Shown: positions 30,411 through 39,862, counted from the stretch's first letter. The stretch is 64,000 bases of DNA from G963669295 sp963669295 (GCA_963669295.1 OY769938.1:2542001-2606000); one strand, 5' to 3'. Program-made: numbers and translations. Notes: generated by a model not told the origin, from the sequence alone.

Positions 30411-31246
30411 CTCAACGTTATTTGTTGTGCCTGAATAGGCTGCCCGAAAAAACGACTCCCTCGCTCCTCAAATGTAGCTGCTTGTTCGGTAGTATAAAAG
30501 GTATAGGAACCTCCCATGGTACAACGAGCTTCCATTTCGGGGTGTCGGTGCAGGTAATCTTTTAAACTGTCAGCAACAATTTCTCCTTGCGATAAAAGCG
30601 TAATGCCTTCGGGCAAAAACTGCTTGATTTTATGCGCTAACAATGGATAATGTGTACACCCTAAAATGATGGTATCTATTTCAGGATCTTTTTGCAACAG
30701 ATTATTGACATTTTTTTCAATGAAATAATCAGCACCAGGCGTATCAATCTCATCGTTTTCTACAATGGGTACCCAAATGGGGCAAGCTTCCTGTACAGTT
30801 ACAATTTGAGGGTGCAGCTTCCCAATTTCTATGGGGTAGGAGGCAGACTTTACGGTGCCATTAGTGCCAAATACACCAACATGATTGGTGCTTGTATACT
30901 GGTGCACCACTTCAACACTGGGACGTACTACCCCTAAAACCCTTCTGGAAGCATCGATATTAGGAAGGTTCTTTTGTTGAATGTTGCGCAATGCTTTTGC
31001 CGCTGCAGTGTTGCAGGCTAAAATTACCAATGGACAGCCAAGGTCAAACAATTTGTTAACAGCCTGTAAAGTGTACTGATACACCACTTCGAATGAACGT
31101 GTGCCATAAGGCGTACGTGCATTATCACCAAGGTATATGAAATCGTAATTGGCCAGAGGCTTTACGATTTCTTTCAATACCGTAAGTCCTCCATACCCGG
31201 AGTCGAATACACCGATAGGTCCTTTATGCGATAATGCGGTATTCAT
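30407..31246 (-). CDS. murI: Glutamate racemase
   Basis: 279 residues from the ATG at 31246. Racemises L- to D-glutamate for peptidoglycan in the cytoplasm. Motifs: IGVFDSGYGGLTVL at the start, GDNARTPYG, catalytic Cys in LACNTAAAKAL, and second catalytic Cys in ILGCTHYPLL. The frame is open for 19 more codons upstream, but those codons contain the terminator of the ompH genes (31253-31280), so they are not used; another ATG at 31252 gives two extra residues. The gene therefore stands just after a run of envelope genes but is transcriptionally separated by the terminator. Its stop overlaps that of the convergent gamma-carbonic-anhydrase-like gene. Confidence 0.94.
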   Translation of the reverse strand: MNTALSHKGPIGVFDSGYGGLTVLKEIVKPLANYDFIYLGDNARTPYGTRSFEVVYQYTLQAVNKLFDLGCPLVILACNTAAAKALRNIQQKNLPNIDASRRVLGVVRPSVEVVHQYTSTNHVGVFGTNGTVKSASYPIEIGKLHPQIVTVQEACPIWVPIVENDEIDTPGADYFIEKNVNNLLQKDPEIDTIILGCTHYPLLAHKIKQFLPEGITLLSQGEIVADSLKDYLHRHPEMEARCTMGGSYTFYTTEQAATFEERGSRFFGQPIQAQQITLS

Positions 31247-31252
31247 AGGCAT

Positions 31253-31280
31253 AAAAAAAGCACCAGCCTTAGGCTGATGC
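31253..31280 (-). terminator. Intrinsic terminator after the ompH pair
   Basis: GCACCAGCCTT / AGGCTGATGC (31260-31280) is a 10-bp hairpin followed on the minus strand by seven Us (A-run 31253-31259). It starts 24 bases after the 31304 stop and ends just before the murI start, so it isolates murI from the envelope operon. Confidence 0.9.
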
Positions 31281-31303
31281 TTCGTTCTTATTGCGGCATA
31301 CAA

Positions 31304-31819
31304 TTACTCAATGCCCAATTCCTTTTTTACCAATGGCAAAATGTCTTCTCCTTCAGTGTATAAGATAACACCAACACCCGAGTCGAGTATGTAAGTAAAG
31401 CTATTTGCTTTTGCCACTTTTTCAATGGCTTCTTTGGCTTTCTTTACCATAGGCTCTAACAATTCATTTTCTTTAGCGGCCAATTCATCTTGCGCGCTTG
31501 TTTGGAACTCTTGAATTCGATTTTCAAGGTCTCTTAATTCTTTTGCTAAAGCTTCTAACTCTGATCGTGGTGTGCTTGGATCTTGTTCTTTCTCTTGTGC
31601 TGCAGCCAACTTTTGTTGGTACTCGGTAGACATTGCTTGCATACGAGTTTGCAGCGTGGTAGCCAGTTTTTTTACCTCTGCTTCAGCATCATCTCTACCT
31701 GGCATCATTAACATTAATTCTGAGGAGTTGATGTGTCCAAACTTAGGCTTGGCCTGTCCCATTACAGTGGTTGTCGCTAACGCAACGAACAGTACCACTA
31801 ATGTCATCACTTTCTTCAT
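31304..31819 (-). CDS. OmpH/Skp-family periplasmic chaperone (second copy)
   Basis: 171 residues with a signal peptide (about 1-21, ending VMGQA). The mature part is the typical OmpH design: FGHINSSELMLMMPGRDDAE then a long charged coiled coil (VKKLATTLQTRMQAMSTEYQ and so on) and a closing strand (SFTYILDSGVGVILYTEGED). Skp-like chaperones hold unfolded outer-membrane proteins for BamA. It is the downstream one of two tandem copies behind bamA, 27 bases after the first, and ends in a terminator. Confidence 0.92.
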   Translation of the reverse strand: MKKVMTLVVLFVALATTTVMGQAKPKFGHINSSELMLMMPGRDDAEAEVKKLATTLQTRMQAMSTEYQQKLAAAQEKEQDPSTPRSELEALAKELRDLENRIQEFQTSAQDELAAKENELLEPMVKKAKEAIEKVAKANSFTYILDSGVGVILYTEGEDILPLVKKELGIE

Positions 31820-31846
31820 TTCTATCAGTTTAAATTTCTATTCTCT

Positions 31847-32371
31847 TTAATTGGAGCCTCCCGGAGTATAACCCATTCGCTTTAATACATCGTCGCTTTT
31901 ATCATACTTCGGGTTGGCAAAAAGTATGTTCGAATGATTTGCTTTGTCGAATACTATTGCATAAGTCGTGCCAGCAATATCTTTTATGGCACTATAAATT
32001 TGATCTTGCAACGGTTTTACCAGCTCCTGACGCTTCTTAAAAAGGTCGCCATCAACACCAAAACGTTGCTTTTGAAGGTCTTTAACCAATGTCTTCTTTC
32101 TTGCAATGTCGGTCTCACGCTGTTGCTTCATATCATCGGTTAACAATATTTTTTCAGCATCATAAGCCTCTTGCATTTCGCGGATTTCGGCAAACTTATC
32201 TTCTATTTCCTTTTGCCATTCTTGCGAAAGCTTGTTCAATTTTTCTTGAGCCAGTTTGTAGTCGGGTATATTTTCAAGAATATACTTCGAATCTACATAG
32301 GCAAATTTTTGGGCACTGGAGGTGACCATTAGGCCGGAGCAAAGTAGCAGTAATAAAAGTAATTTTTTCAT
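31847..32371 (-). CDS. OmpH/Skp-family periplasmic chaperone (first copy)
   Basis: 174 residues with a signal peptide (MKKLLLLLLLCSGLMVTSSAQ). It starts FAYVDSKYILENIPDY, then a coiled coil of about 80 residues (KLNKLSQEWQKEIEDKFAEI, IARKKTLVKDLQKQRFG) and the end strand AIVFDKANHSNILFANP. It belongs to the same Skp-like family as the next gene but is clearly distinct in sequence, an old duplication. An unusual AGGAGG sits about 12 bases upstream of the ATG, a rare Shine-Dalgarno-like site in this window. It follows bamA by 52 bases. Confidence 0.92.
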   Translation of the reverse strand: MKKLLLLLLLCSGLMVTSSAQKFAYVDSKYILENIPDYKLAQEKLNKLSQEWQKEIEDKFAEIREMQEAYDAEKILLTDDMKQQRETDIARKKTLVKDLQKQRFGVDGDLFKKRQELVKPLQDQIYSAIKDIAGTTYAIVFDKANHSNILFANPKYDKSDDVLKRMGYTPGGSN

Positions 32372-32423
32372 ACTAAGTAATCCTCCTGAGTTTATAATAA
32401 GCGAGCGAATTTAACAATTTAGC

Positions 32424-34970
32424 TTACAATTCTCCAAAATTCATGCCGATGGAGAAATGAAACTGTCCGGTTCCAGGTTGAAATAACGGGCTTAACTCTA
32501 CTTCATCAAACCCTACACCATAATCCAATCCAAGCATTCCAAACATCGGTAAGAAAATACGCACCCCAATACCTGCGGAACGTTTAACCTCAAATGGGTT
32601 AAAATCTTTAAACTCTTCCCAGGTATTGCCTGCCTCTGCAAATGCCAAACCAAATACGGTAGCAGTTGGATTCAATGATAATGGGTAGCGTATTTCAGCT
32701 GTGTACTTACTGATGATCGATGAACCGGTGTTAGAAGATAGCGAAAGGTCGTCGTACCCACGTAGCGCAATGATTTCCCTACCATCAATAGCCCAGCCAT
32801 TTAGGGCTACACCACCAAGATAGAACCGCTCAAATGGTGCCTGACCAATTTGACTGTTGTAAAAACCAAGGAACCCAAAGCCAGCACGCGTATTTAGCAC
32901 CAGTTTGCCATTGCCACTCAAGGTAGTGAACCACGACGAGGTGAATTTCCACTTATGGTATTCCACCCATTTGTATTTCTCAGCATCAGAAAGCGGAGTG
33001 TAGTCGTCGATGCCATCAAACAATGAGTATGGTAAACTGGCCTTTACAGAAAACTTAATGGAAGAACCTAACCTTGGGTAAATCAATTGGTCAGTAGAGT
33101 TTCGTTGTACTACAAATTGAGCACTAATGTTATTTGCTCTTCCTTCAGAAAAGTTGAAAAGGGTTCCGTAGTTGTTCAAATTGTACAATGAATAACTGCC
33201 CTCAATGAGGTAGGAGAAATAATCATCAGGCCACCTAACTTTTCTTCCATAACCAATGGCAAGCCTCGAAATTTTAATGTCTCTACGATCAGGGTTAGTT
33301 ACCTTATCACCATTTTCATCGGTGATGAATCGTTTCACACCGTTCGATTGGATCATGTGATTGGCCGATACGGTCAATGAATTGGGTTTTTTGCCGCCCA
33401 ACCACGGTTCGGTAAACGAAAGGGTATACGATCGAATAAACAACCCATTGGCTTGTGCTCTAATGCTCAATTTTTGACCGTCACCTGCAGGGGTAGGTTG
33501 CCACCCACCCTTTTTAAAGGCATTTTTAATAGAGAAATTATTGAGCGAGAAACCAAGAGTTCCCACAATACGACCCGCGCCAAATGCTCCTGATAGCTCA
33601 ATTTGATCAATGGGTTTTTCTTCTACGATGTATTCCAAGTCCACTGTGGCATCTTGTGGGTTTGGAGTGGGGTTCACCGAAAGCTTTTCCGGATCAAATA
33701 AACCGATTTGAGAAAGTTCTCGTTGAGTACGAATAATGTCAGAACGATTAAACAAGTCGCCCGGTCGGGTTCGAATTTCACGCATAATAACGTGGTCGTT
33801 GGTTTTAACGTTACCAATAACCGATACGGTGCGTACCCGGTAGCGCTTGCCTTCGTTCATCCGAATCTCAAAATCAATCGAGTCGTTTTCAACATATACC
33901 TCTACCGGTTCAATTTGAAACGACAGATAACCATCATCCTGGTACAGCCCGCTAATATCGCGGCCGTTGTGATTGATGTATACTTTTGTCTCTAATTCAG
34001 CTTGATTAAAGACATCTCCTTTTTCAATGCCTAAAATTTGATGCAATTGAGCCGAAGTGTATTTGGTGTTTCCAACAAAGGTGATATTGCGGAAATAGAA
34101 GCGGTTGCCCTCTTCTACGGTAATCTCGATGTTTACCGTTTTCTTTTTCTTGCCTTTGTCACTTACATAAACGGTATCCGTAACAATTTTGGCATCACGA
34201 TAACCCTCCTCATTGTACTTAGCAATTACACCTGCTTTGTCGGTTTTGTAATCGGATTCAATGAACTTAGAAGAAGAAAAAATACGGAAAGGACTCTTTT
34301 CCTTAGTATCGCGCATGGCTTTTTTGAGCTTACCAGCCTTAATGGAATTGTTGCCATGAAAGGTAATCTCCTTAATCTTCACCCTACTGCCACGATCTAC
34401 GGTAATGGTAAGAATAATGCTGTTGTTGATAAGGGTGTCGATCTTTTGGCTGATGTCTACCTTCGTATTGAGGTAGCCTTTTCCAATGAAGTAGTTGCGA
34501 ACGATGTTTTCGGTATTGGTGATCAGGTTTTCGGTCACAATTTTACCGCGAATCAAATGAATGCTTTCACGCAAATTATCGGCTTGCGATTTAGAAACAC
34601 CTTTAAAAACAAACTTGGACAATCGAGGGCGTTCTTCCAGCTTAATGCTGAGGAAGATGGTGTTGCCTACAATTTTGGTAGCGTAAATTTTTATATCAGA
34701 AAATAGCTTTTGTTTCCACAGGTTGCGCAATGCCTTAGTAATCTGGTCACCGGGTACTGTAATTTCATCGCCCACAGTAAGTCCCGATAGTAGTATAATG
34801 GCATTGGCATCCAGGTGCTGTACACCATCAATGGTAATACCTCCTATTTCATAGGTCTTGGGGTTGGAGTATTCGATTCCGCCTAATCCATTCAGAAGCG
34901 TTTGCCCAATGGAAAATTGAGCAAACAACGCGAAAATAACAACGCCAATATACTTAGTGATGGTCTGCAT
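32424..34970 (-). CDS. bamA: Outer membrane protein assembly factor BamA
   Basis: 848 residues from the ATG at 34970 (MQTITKYIGVVIFALFAQFSIGQ, signal peptide); a nine-codon longer in-frame start exists. Five POTRA-like repeats occupy about residues 45-430 (recurring I-x-G-N-x patterns such as VSVIGNVKTNDHVIMREI), then the surface-antigen barrel to the C-terminus, with the ERFYLGGVALNGW stretch, GYDDLSLS and the final strand GTGQFHFSIGMNFGEL. It inserts beta-barrel proteins, with the OmpH chaperones downstream as partners. It overlaps the end of uppS by 17 bases. The length and domain order are normal. Confidence 0.95.
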   Translation of the reverse strand: MQTITKYIGVVIFALFAQFSIGQTLLNGLGGIEYSNPKTYEIGGITIDGVQHLDANAIILLSGLTVGDEITVPGDQITKALRNLWKQKLFSDIKIYATKIVGNTIFLSIKLEERPRLSKFVFKGVSKSQADNLRESIHLIRGKIVTENLITNTENIVRNYFIGKGYLNTKVDISQKIDTLINNSIILTITVDRGSRVKIKEITFHGNNSIKAGKLKKAMRDTKEKSPFRIFSSSKFIESDYKTDKAGVIAKYNEEGYRDAKIVTDTVYVSDKGKKKKTVNIEITVEEGNRFYFRNITFVGNTKYTSAQLHQILGIEKGDVFNQAELETKVYINHNGRDISGLYQDDGYLSFQIEPVEVYVENDSIDFEIRMNEGKRYRVRTVSVIGNVKTNDHVIMREIRTRPGDLFNRSDIIRTQRELSQIGLFDPEKLSVNPTPNPQDATVDLEYIVEEKPIDQIELSGAFGAGRIVGTLGFSLNNFSIKNAFKKGGWQPTPAGDGQKLSIRAQANGLFIRSYTLSFTEPWLGGKKPNSLTVSANHMIQSNGVKRFITDENGDKVTNPDRRDIKISRLAIGYGRKVRWPDDYFSYLIEGSYSLYNLNNYGTLFNFSEGRANNISAQFVVQRNSTDQLIYPRLGSSIKFSVKASLPYSLFDGIDDYTPLSDAEKYKWVEYHKWKFTSSWFTTLSGNGKLVLNTRAGFGFLGFYNSQIGQAPFERFYLGGVALNGWAIDGREIIALRGYDDLSLSSNTGSSIISKYTAEIRYPLSLNPTATVFGLAFAEAGNTWEEFKDFNPFEVKRSAGIGVRIFLPMFGMLGLDYGVGFDEVELSPLFQPGTGQFHFSIGMNFGEL

Positions 34971-35709
34971 TCTTGATTTGTTCACTGATTTTACCAAATC
35001 GGCGCTCTCTACGCTGGTAGTCGATGATGGCCTCGTAGAAATTTTCTTTCGAGAATTCAGGCCATAATATGTCGGTAAAGTAGAACTCGGTATAAGCCAT
35101 TTGCCACAATAAAAAGTTGCTAACTCTATGCTCCCCGCTGGTTCTGATAAGCAATTCTGGGTCGGGGATACCGTCAGTCGATAAATAAGAACTGATTAAA
35201 TCCTCATTTATTTCATCAGTAGTTAGCTTTTTTTCCGATACTTCGTTGGAAATGCGCTTAATGGCATTAATGATTTCCCATTTAGAACTATAACTTAGCG
35301 CCAGTACCAACATAATTTTTTTGTTATTGGCAGTTTTGCTAATGGCATTGTCAAGTGCTTCTTTGCACTTAGAAGGAAGGCTTTCAATATTGCCAATAGC
35401 TTGCAGTTGTACTTCGTTCTTGTTTAACGATTCAATTTCATTGGCAATGGTGTTTACCAATAAATCCATTAAGGCATTGACTTCGTACTTAGGACGGTTC
35501 CAGTTTTCAGCAGAAAAAGCGTAAAGGGTGAGGTATTTCACTCCTATTTCAGAGGCAGCAACAAGAGCTTCTCGAACTGATTCCACTCCGTTGGAATGTC
35601 CAAAAATTCGCAGCTTGCCCTGCTTTTTTGCCCACCGCCCATTGCCATCCATAATGATGGCTACATGCTTGGGGATATTATTAGGGTCTATTTGATCGAT
35701 CAATCCCAT
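34954..35709 (-). CDS. uppS: Isoprenyl (undecaprenyl diphosphate) synthase
   Basis: 251 residues, cis-prenyltransferase that makes the C55 lipid carrier for peptidoglycan and surface polymers. Motifs: HVAIIMDGNGRWAKKQGKL near the start (substrate P-loop, catalytic Asp), GHSNGVESVREALVA, and SAENWNRPKYEVNAL, and the C-terminal LIRTSGEHRVSNFLLWQMAY and WPEF (IPP site). Complete and normal in length. It lies between the PorG-like gene and bamA on the minus strand; overlaps bamA by 17 bases. Confidence 0.95.
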   Translation of the reverse strand: MGLIDQIDPNNIPKHVAIIMDGNGRWAKKQGKLRIFGHSNGVESVREALVAASEIGVKYLTLYAFSAENWNRPKYEVNALMDLLVNTIANEIESLNKNEVQLQAIGNIESLPSKCKEALDNAISKTANNKKIMLVLALSYSSKWEIINAIKRISNEVSEKKLTTDEINEDLISSYLSTDGIPDPELLIRTSGEHRVSNFLLWQMAYTEFYFTDILWPEFSKENFYEAIIDYQRRERRFGKISEQIKNADHH

Positions 35710-35804
35710 AAAAACGCGCTACGCTAATAAGGCTGCAAATTTCTCATAAAAAACCGAGGTTCTGAAATTATTTGTGATTTATTTAGAATTTTTAACAAAA
35801 AGGG

Positions 35805-36614
35805 TTAACCCTTAAATCTAGCGCAGATTCTTCCTTTTTCACCCAATCGGTAGGTAATCATTATGCCAGTGAAAACATACCAGTCTTTGGTTTGAGAATT
35901 GCCGCGTTGTAAACCGGTGTTATTATCACCCAACCCTTCTTGTGCGTTGCTTTGGTTGGCCAATTGGGCTGCTATTGGCGAGAGTGTGGTGGGATCGGCA
36001 TAGGTAGTGCTTACATCATCAAGGTAATCGGTATATGTTTTTCGGAAGCCCCATTCAATCTGTAGCCCTATGGAGCTACCAAGGTTGGTTTTTAATCCCA
36101 CTCCAAAGGGAATGGCAATTTGGTTGAGTTTGTAAGATTTGTCAGGCCCTTCAGTACCAAGAGGCTGTAGTTCATACCAGGTGTCATCCAACTTGCCTTT
36201 AGGGTTCATTTTAAAATAAGTGAGTCCTACAAACATATAAGGTGTAGCAGGTGTTCGCTTACTGCCGATGTCGTATTTGAAATAGTTGAGTTCTACCACC
36301 CCACCAAGTTCAATAATAGACGACTTAAAGCTTAAATTTCTGTTGCGCTGATTCACCGAAAGCGCATCTGCATCAGAGGCTCCTACATTGCCATAAAGCA
36401 AGTTGCCTCGAACACTGTACCGTTGGTTTAAGTTACGCCTAAAGACAATACCTCCAGCGGGTTTAATGTTGTAAAAATGCTTGTAAGGATTGAGATCGCC
36501 AATGTAATATGAGCCACCCAGAAAAACTCCAATCTCAGAACTGGGGATATATTGCGAAAACGCACTGGCGTACGAAAAAAGGGCAATCGTTAATATGATC
36601 AAGCGCTTTGTCAT
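35805..36614 (-). CDS. PorG-like (DUF6089-type) outer-membrane protein
   Basis: 269 residues from the ATG at 36614 (signal peptide MTKRLIILTIALFSYASAFS). The mature protein is an eight-strand-like small barrel: EIGVFLGGSYYIGDLNPYKHF, YNIKPAGGIVFRRNLNQRYSV, a long strand series and IEWGFRKTYTDYLDDVSTTY. The layout matches PorG/DUF6089 proteins, which are T9SS components in Bacteroidota; its position between nadK and uppS/bamA also matches the common order of that gene. I infer T9SS from that, not from a diagnostic residue. The C-terminus ends KDWYVFTGIMITYRLGEKG... . Confidence 0.8.
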   Translation of the reverse strand: MTKRLIILTIALFSYASAFSQYIPSSEIGVFLGGSYYIGDLNPYKHFYNIKPAGGIVFRRNLNQRYSVRGNLLYGNVGASDADALSVNQRNRNLSFKSSIIELGGVVELNYFKYDIGSKRTPATPYMFVGLTYFKMNPKGKLDDTWYELQPLGTEGPDKSYKLNQIAIPFGVGLKTNLGSSIGLQIEWGFRKTYTDYLDDVSTTYADPTTLSPIAAQLANQSNAQEGLGDNNTGLQRGNSQTKDWYVFTGIMITYRLGEKGRICARFKG

Positions 36615-36796
36615 GTCTTTCTTGTCCGAAAGGATCAATAACGCTTATAATAACCGATAATTGTTGGAATTATTGTCAATCATTGTTTCTAACGAAACTT
36701 TTCTTGTCAGGAATCCAGCATCGATTGCATAAGCCCGGCAAAATTACGAAAAATATGATTGATCCATGTTCAACCATCATACCATAAGACATGCAA

Positions 36797-37678
36797 CTAG
36801 TTTCTGCGATCCAACCCCCACATCATTTTATTGCGAATGGTATTGAGGAAATTTTGGTTTTCTAACTGAATTAAATTGATTTCAAAACTGGCTTTTTTGA
36901 TGATCAGCTCTGTAGATGAATCAATGACTGCTGACCTTGAATCGAGGGAAGCCAGGTAGTTTTCTTCCCTTCCCTCAACTTGAAGTCGAATAATGCTGCT
37001 GTCGTGTACTACAACAGGTCTAACATTGAGGTTATGGGGAGCAATGGGGGTGATGACGAAGTTTTCTGATCCAGGCACAATGATAGGGCCTCCACAACTT
37101 AATGAGTAGGCGGTAGAACCTGTAGGGGTAGCAACAATTAAACCATCGGCCCAATAAGAATTCAAGTAATCATCGTTAATGTAGGTGTGTATGGTGATCA
37201 TAGAAGAAGAATCCTTCTTGTGCACGGTAAGCTCATTGAGCGCAAAGTTTCCTTCACCAAACAAATGCCCGGAAGTTTCAAGAGAAAGTAATGTTCGCTT
37301 ATCAACTTTGTAGTTGCCATTGAGAATGGCATCAATGGATTGATCCACATCATCTTTCGATATGCTCGATAAAAAGCCTAACCGTCCGGTATTAATCCCC
37401 AGAATTGGTATGCCCGAATCTTTTACAGCACTGATAGTATCGAGCAAAGTACCATCTCCACCAATGCTGATGAGGTAATCAATAGGTTTATCTTTTAAAT
37501 CTCTTTTTCTGCTGTATAATTCGTGTTTTGCACTAATTTTTATGCGCGATTCGAGGTAGAGGTAAAAAGTTTCATAGATCAACAAGTCGATGTCGGAGCT
37601 TTCAAGCTTGTTAAATAACCGCTGGATGTGTGGGATGAAATTATCTTGAAAAGCCCTGCCGTAGATTGCAATTACCAT
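36797..37678 (-). CDS. nadK: NAD kinase
   Basis: 293 residues. Phosphorylates NAD to NADP in the cytoplasm. The ATP/NAD kinase motifs are present: YLISIGGDGTLLDTI (GGDG), NTGRLGFLS, DGLIVATPTGSTAYSLSCGG, and PIAPHNLNVRPVVV. Complete and of normal length. It sits between the TamA-like gene (gap 6 bases) and the PorG-like gene, on the same strand, so it is transcribed with them even though it is a metabolic enzyme. Confidence 0.95.
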   Translation of the reverse strand: MVIAIYGRAFQDNFIPHIQRLFNKLESSDIDLLIYETFYLYLESRIKISAKHELYSRKRDLKDKPIDYLISIGGDGTLLDTISAVKDSGIPILGINTGRLGFLSSISKDDVDQSIDAILNGNYKVDKRTLLSLETSGHLFGEGNFALNELTVHKKDSSSMITIHTYINDDYLNSYWADGLIVATPTGSTAYSLSCGGPIIVPGSENFVITPIAPHNLNVRPVVVHDSSIIRLQVEGREENYLASLDSRSAVIDSSTELIIKKASFEINLIQLENQNFLNTIRNKMMWGLDRRN

Positions 37679-37684
37679 AGCTAA

Positions 37685-39094
37685 TTAAATTGGCTGGGTG
37701 AAGTGAATAAAGAATCCATGTTCTCCCAATTTGTTGATCGTGTATTCAAAACGTAAAACAACATCATAATAAGTCACAAAGTCCAACCCAATTCCCGTTC
37801 CTGTAAGATAGTCATTTGCCAATGGGTTATCCTGAAAGTACAGATTATCATCAACATACCCAACATCTGCGAAAAGATTCAAATAAGCAGAATAGTGTAA
37901 TTTCCGAAATTTATCGGTTTTTACCAGGGGCATTTTGCGCACCTTTGGTGCAACAAGCTGAAATTTAAAGTTGGATTTAAATACGCCATATTGCTGCCCA
38001 TCAATCACATAATATTCATAACCCCTTACAATGTCGCTGTACCCCAATCCTTCTTGCAAGTAGTAAGGGGCATCAATTTGTGGAGTAAGCCTGGCTTTTA
38101 AACCCGAGGCAAAATAGGTTCGATTCCCTAGCTGCCAATATTTCTTCAAGGAAATTTTAGTATAAAAACTATTCAGTTCATCTCGGCTCACCATACCTAT
38201 TCCGTTTTTAATAATATCTACATTAATAAAATGCCCTTTAAGGGGGTAGGCTTTTAAATCGCGTCTATCATAGCGAAAGCTATACAGCAGCGAAAAATAT
38301 TTGAGCTGATGGTCGCCTTCTACAAAATAATCGGGCATTAGTAATGGAATAGAATCATTGGCATCGCTATGCGTATAGCGCAATTCTAGCGTGTTGGAAG
38401 TAAATATGCCCTGTCGCAATACTCCCGATACCTTGCCAATCCATTCTTCACGTACGTTTTCGCCAGGAACGCTATAGAAAAGGCGTTTGTTGTTGAATGT
38501 ACTGTAAGCAATTTCGCTGCTTTGGACATAAGTAAAGGCTCCGCCAATGCCTAGGGTTTGTTTTTTGTTTACGTATGGAGTACGGTAATGAATGGTGTAC
38601 TCATTGGCATAGCCAAAGCGAGCACGCAAGTATAGGGTTTCATTTCGTCCGCGAAAGTTCCTTCGAAATACTCCAGCCCCATAGTTAACGCGGTTAAAGT
38701 CTTTGGTGAGCCACCAGGTATTGAAATTGGTTTCAGCCAATTCGAAAATCGGAAATGGCCAGGTATACCAACGTTCGGTAACCGTAATCACTATTGTGAG
38801 ATAGGTAGAGTCTTGTAAGGCGTGTTCAACATTTACGAAATTGAAAAGAAAGGTGTTGAGCAAGTTTTGCCGCGATTGGTTCATTGCGTTTATTGCTGAA
38901 GCTTCAGTAAGGGTGTCGCCAATCCCAAAAGTAAGTTCTCGATGTATAATATGGGGTTTGGTAACTTCATTGCCAATAATAATGATGTTATTAATGACCC
39001 TCTTTTGAGTATTGTCGGGGGAAGCGGATAACGCACAATTACTCCATAATAAAGCCAGGGAAAGTAATAAGGAGCGGAGCAATAAGGTCAACAT
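37685..39094 (-). CDS. BamA/TamA-family outer membrane protein with a single POTRA domain
   Basis: 469 residues with a signal peptide (about 1-24, ending ALSA). One POTRA-like unit (about 30-110: RVINNIIIIGNEVTKPHIIHREL, then NTFLFNFVNVEHALQ) is followed by a surface-antigen-type barrel, with RVNYGAGVFRRNFRGRNETLYLR, GYSDIVRGYEYYVIDGQ, and the closing DVVLRFEYTINKLGEHGFFIHF. It is much shorter than BamA (848) and has one POTRA unit instead of five, so it is a TamA-like or Bacteroidota-specific paralogue. It lies between the CBS gene (gap 15) and nadK (gap 6). Confidence 0.85.
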   Translation of the reverse strand: MLTLLLRSLLLSLALLWSNCALSASPDNTQKRVINNIIIIGNEVTKPHIIHRELTFGIGDTLTEASAINAMNQSRQNLLNTFLFNFVNVEHALQDSTYLTIVITVTERWYTWPFPIFELAETNFNTWWLTKDFNRVNYGAGVFRRNFRGRNETLYLRARFGYANEYTIHYRTPYVNKKQTLGIGGAFTYVQSSEIAYSTFNNKRLFYSVPGENVREEWIGKVSGVLRQGIFTSNTLELRYTHSDANDSIPLLMPDYFVEGDHQLKYFSLLYSFRYDRRDLKAYPLKGHFINVDIIKNGIGMVSRDELNSFYTKISLKKYWQLGNRTYFASGLKARLTPQIDAPYYLQEGLGYSDIVRGYEYYVIDGQQYGVFKSNFKFQLVAPKVRKMPLVKTDKFRKLHYSAYLNLFADVGYVDDNLYFQDNPLANDYLTGTGIGLDFVTYYDVVLRFEYTINKLGEHGFFIHFTQPI

Positions 39095-39109
39095 TGCGTT
39101 GTGGTGGCA

Positions 39110-39772
39110 CTACATGTTGATGTAGTTCATTAATGCTTCATACCGACTTTTCAGATCATCGTGTACCGTGCTTTCTTGAAAAGATGCTTGAACAGTATAA
39201 TCGTAGCGGGTAAATGTTTGCAAGATACCCCTGAGGTCGGTTTTATTGATTTTTAAGGTGATTTCCATTTTAGTGGAGTCGGATCGAGAGGTGATGTAAG
39301 AACTTAAAATCTTAGCATCATTTCCCTCCACAATTTGAGCAATTTCAGCCAATGAATAATCGTTCACATTTAACTCCAGAATGACAATCCCTCCAGGGTC
39401 GTTAATGGATGCAATAGCAGTAATTAACTTCATTAGGTGCTGTACGGTAATGGCTCCCACATAATTCCCTTCTTCATTCAATACAGGAACAAGACTCAAA
39501 TTCAAGTCAGCGATTAACTTCATCACGTCATAAGCATGTTGTCCTTCTGTAACAAAAGGGCGAACAACACTTAACCCATTATTGCCTAAAGGTTCTTCAG
39601 GCGAATTGAGATCGAGAATATCTGTGTCGGAGATCAATCCAAGAAATTCGGTCTCTTTTACAATAGGCAGGTGATTTACTTTAAATTCATCCATCCACTT
39701 GATCGCCTTTAATCCCGTGTCAGTTGGTCTTAAAGGGGGAACATCGTCCGTTATCATTTCTATCGCAATCAC
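39110..39772 (-). CDS. CBS-domain pair protein with C-terminal ACT-like region
   Basis: 220 residues. The start codon is GTG at 39772: the resulting MIAIEMITDDVPPLRPTDTG fits the usual beginning of this family, while the ATG five codons downstream would cut it. Two CBS motifs (about 10-60 with HLPIVKETEFLGLISDTDILD, and about 75-130 with LVPVLNEEGNYVGAITVQHLM) form a nucleotide-binding pair; residues about 138-215 look ACT-like and end in a helix. Such proteins bind adenosyl ligands and regulate something unknown. It is the first gene of the minus-strand envelope operon and is divergent from pdxJ. Confidence 0.85.
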   Translation of the reverse strand: MIAIEMITDDVPPLRPTDTGLKAIKWMDEFKVNHLPIVKETEFLGLISDTDILDLNSPEEPLGNNGLSVVRPFVTEGQHAYDVMKLIADLNLSLVPVLNEEGNYVGAITVQHLMKLITAIASINDPGGIVILELNVNDYSLAEIAQIVEGNDAKILSSYITSRSDSTKMEITLKINKTDLRGILQTFTRYDYTVQASFQESTVHDDLKSRYEALMNYINM

Positions 39773-39815
39773 TCGCTACTCGAATTAAATTTAAAACAAT
39801 TTCATGCTATATTAT

Positions 39816-39823
39816 TAACTTTG
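39816..39823 (+). promoter_or_regulatory. -7 promoter element of pdxJ
   Basis: TAACTTTG matches TAnnTTTG and ends 39 bases before the ATG at 39863; it lies in the divergent region with the CBS gene. Confidence 0.55.
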
Positions 39824-39862
39824 AAACCGCTTGCAATATTGCAAAACTAAGAATTTATTTTG

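Noticed and set aside
31247..31303. Longer murI start with 19 extra residues
   Set aside because: This stretch contains the terminator hairpin of the upstream ompH genes and is not expected to be translated as part of murI.
34038..34706. Antisense open frame opposite bamA
   Set aside because: It mirrors the POTRA region of a clear bamA gene and has no family features.
38110..38145. T-loop-like sequence GGTTCGATTCC
   Set aside because: It lies within the coding frame of the TamA-like gene; no acceptor, D or anticodon arms are found around it, so it is not a tRNA.
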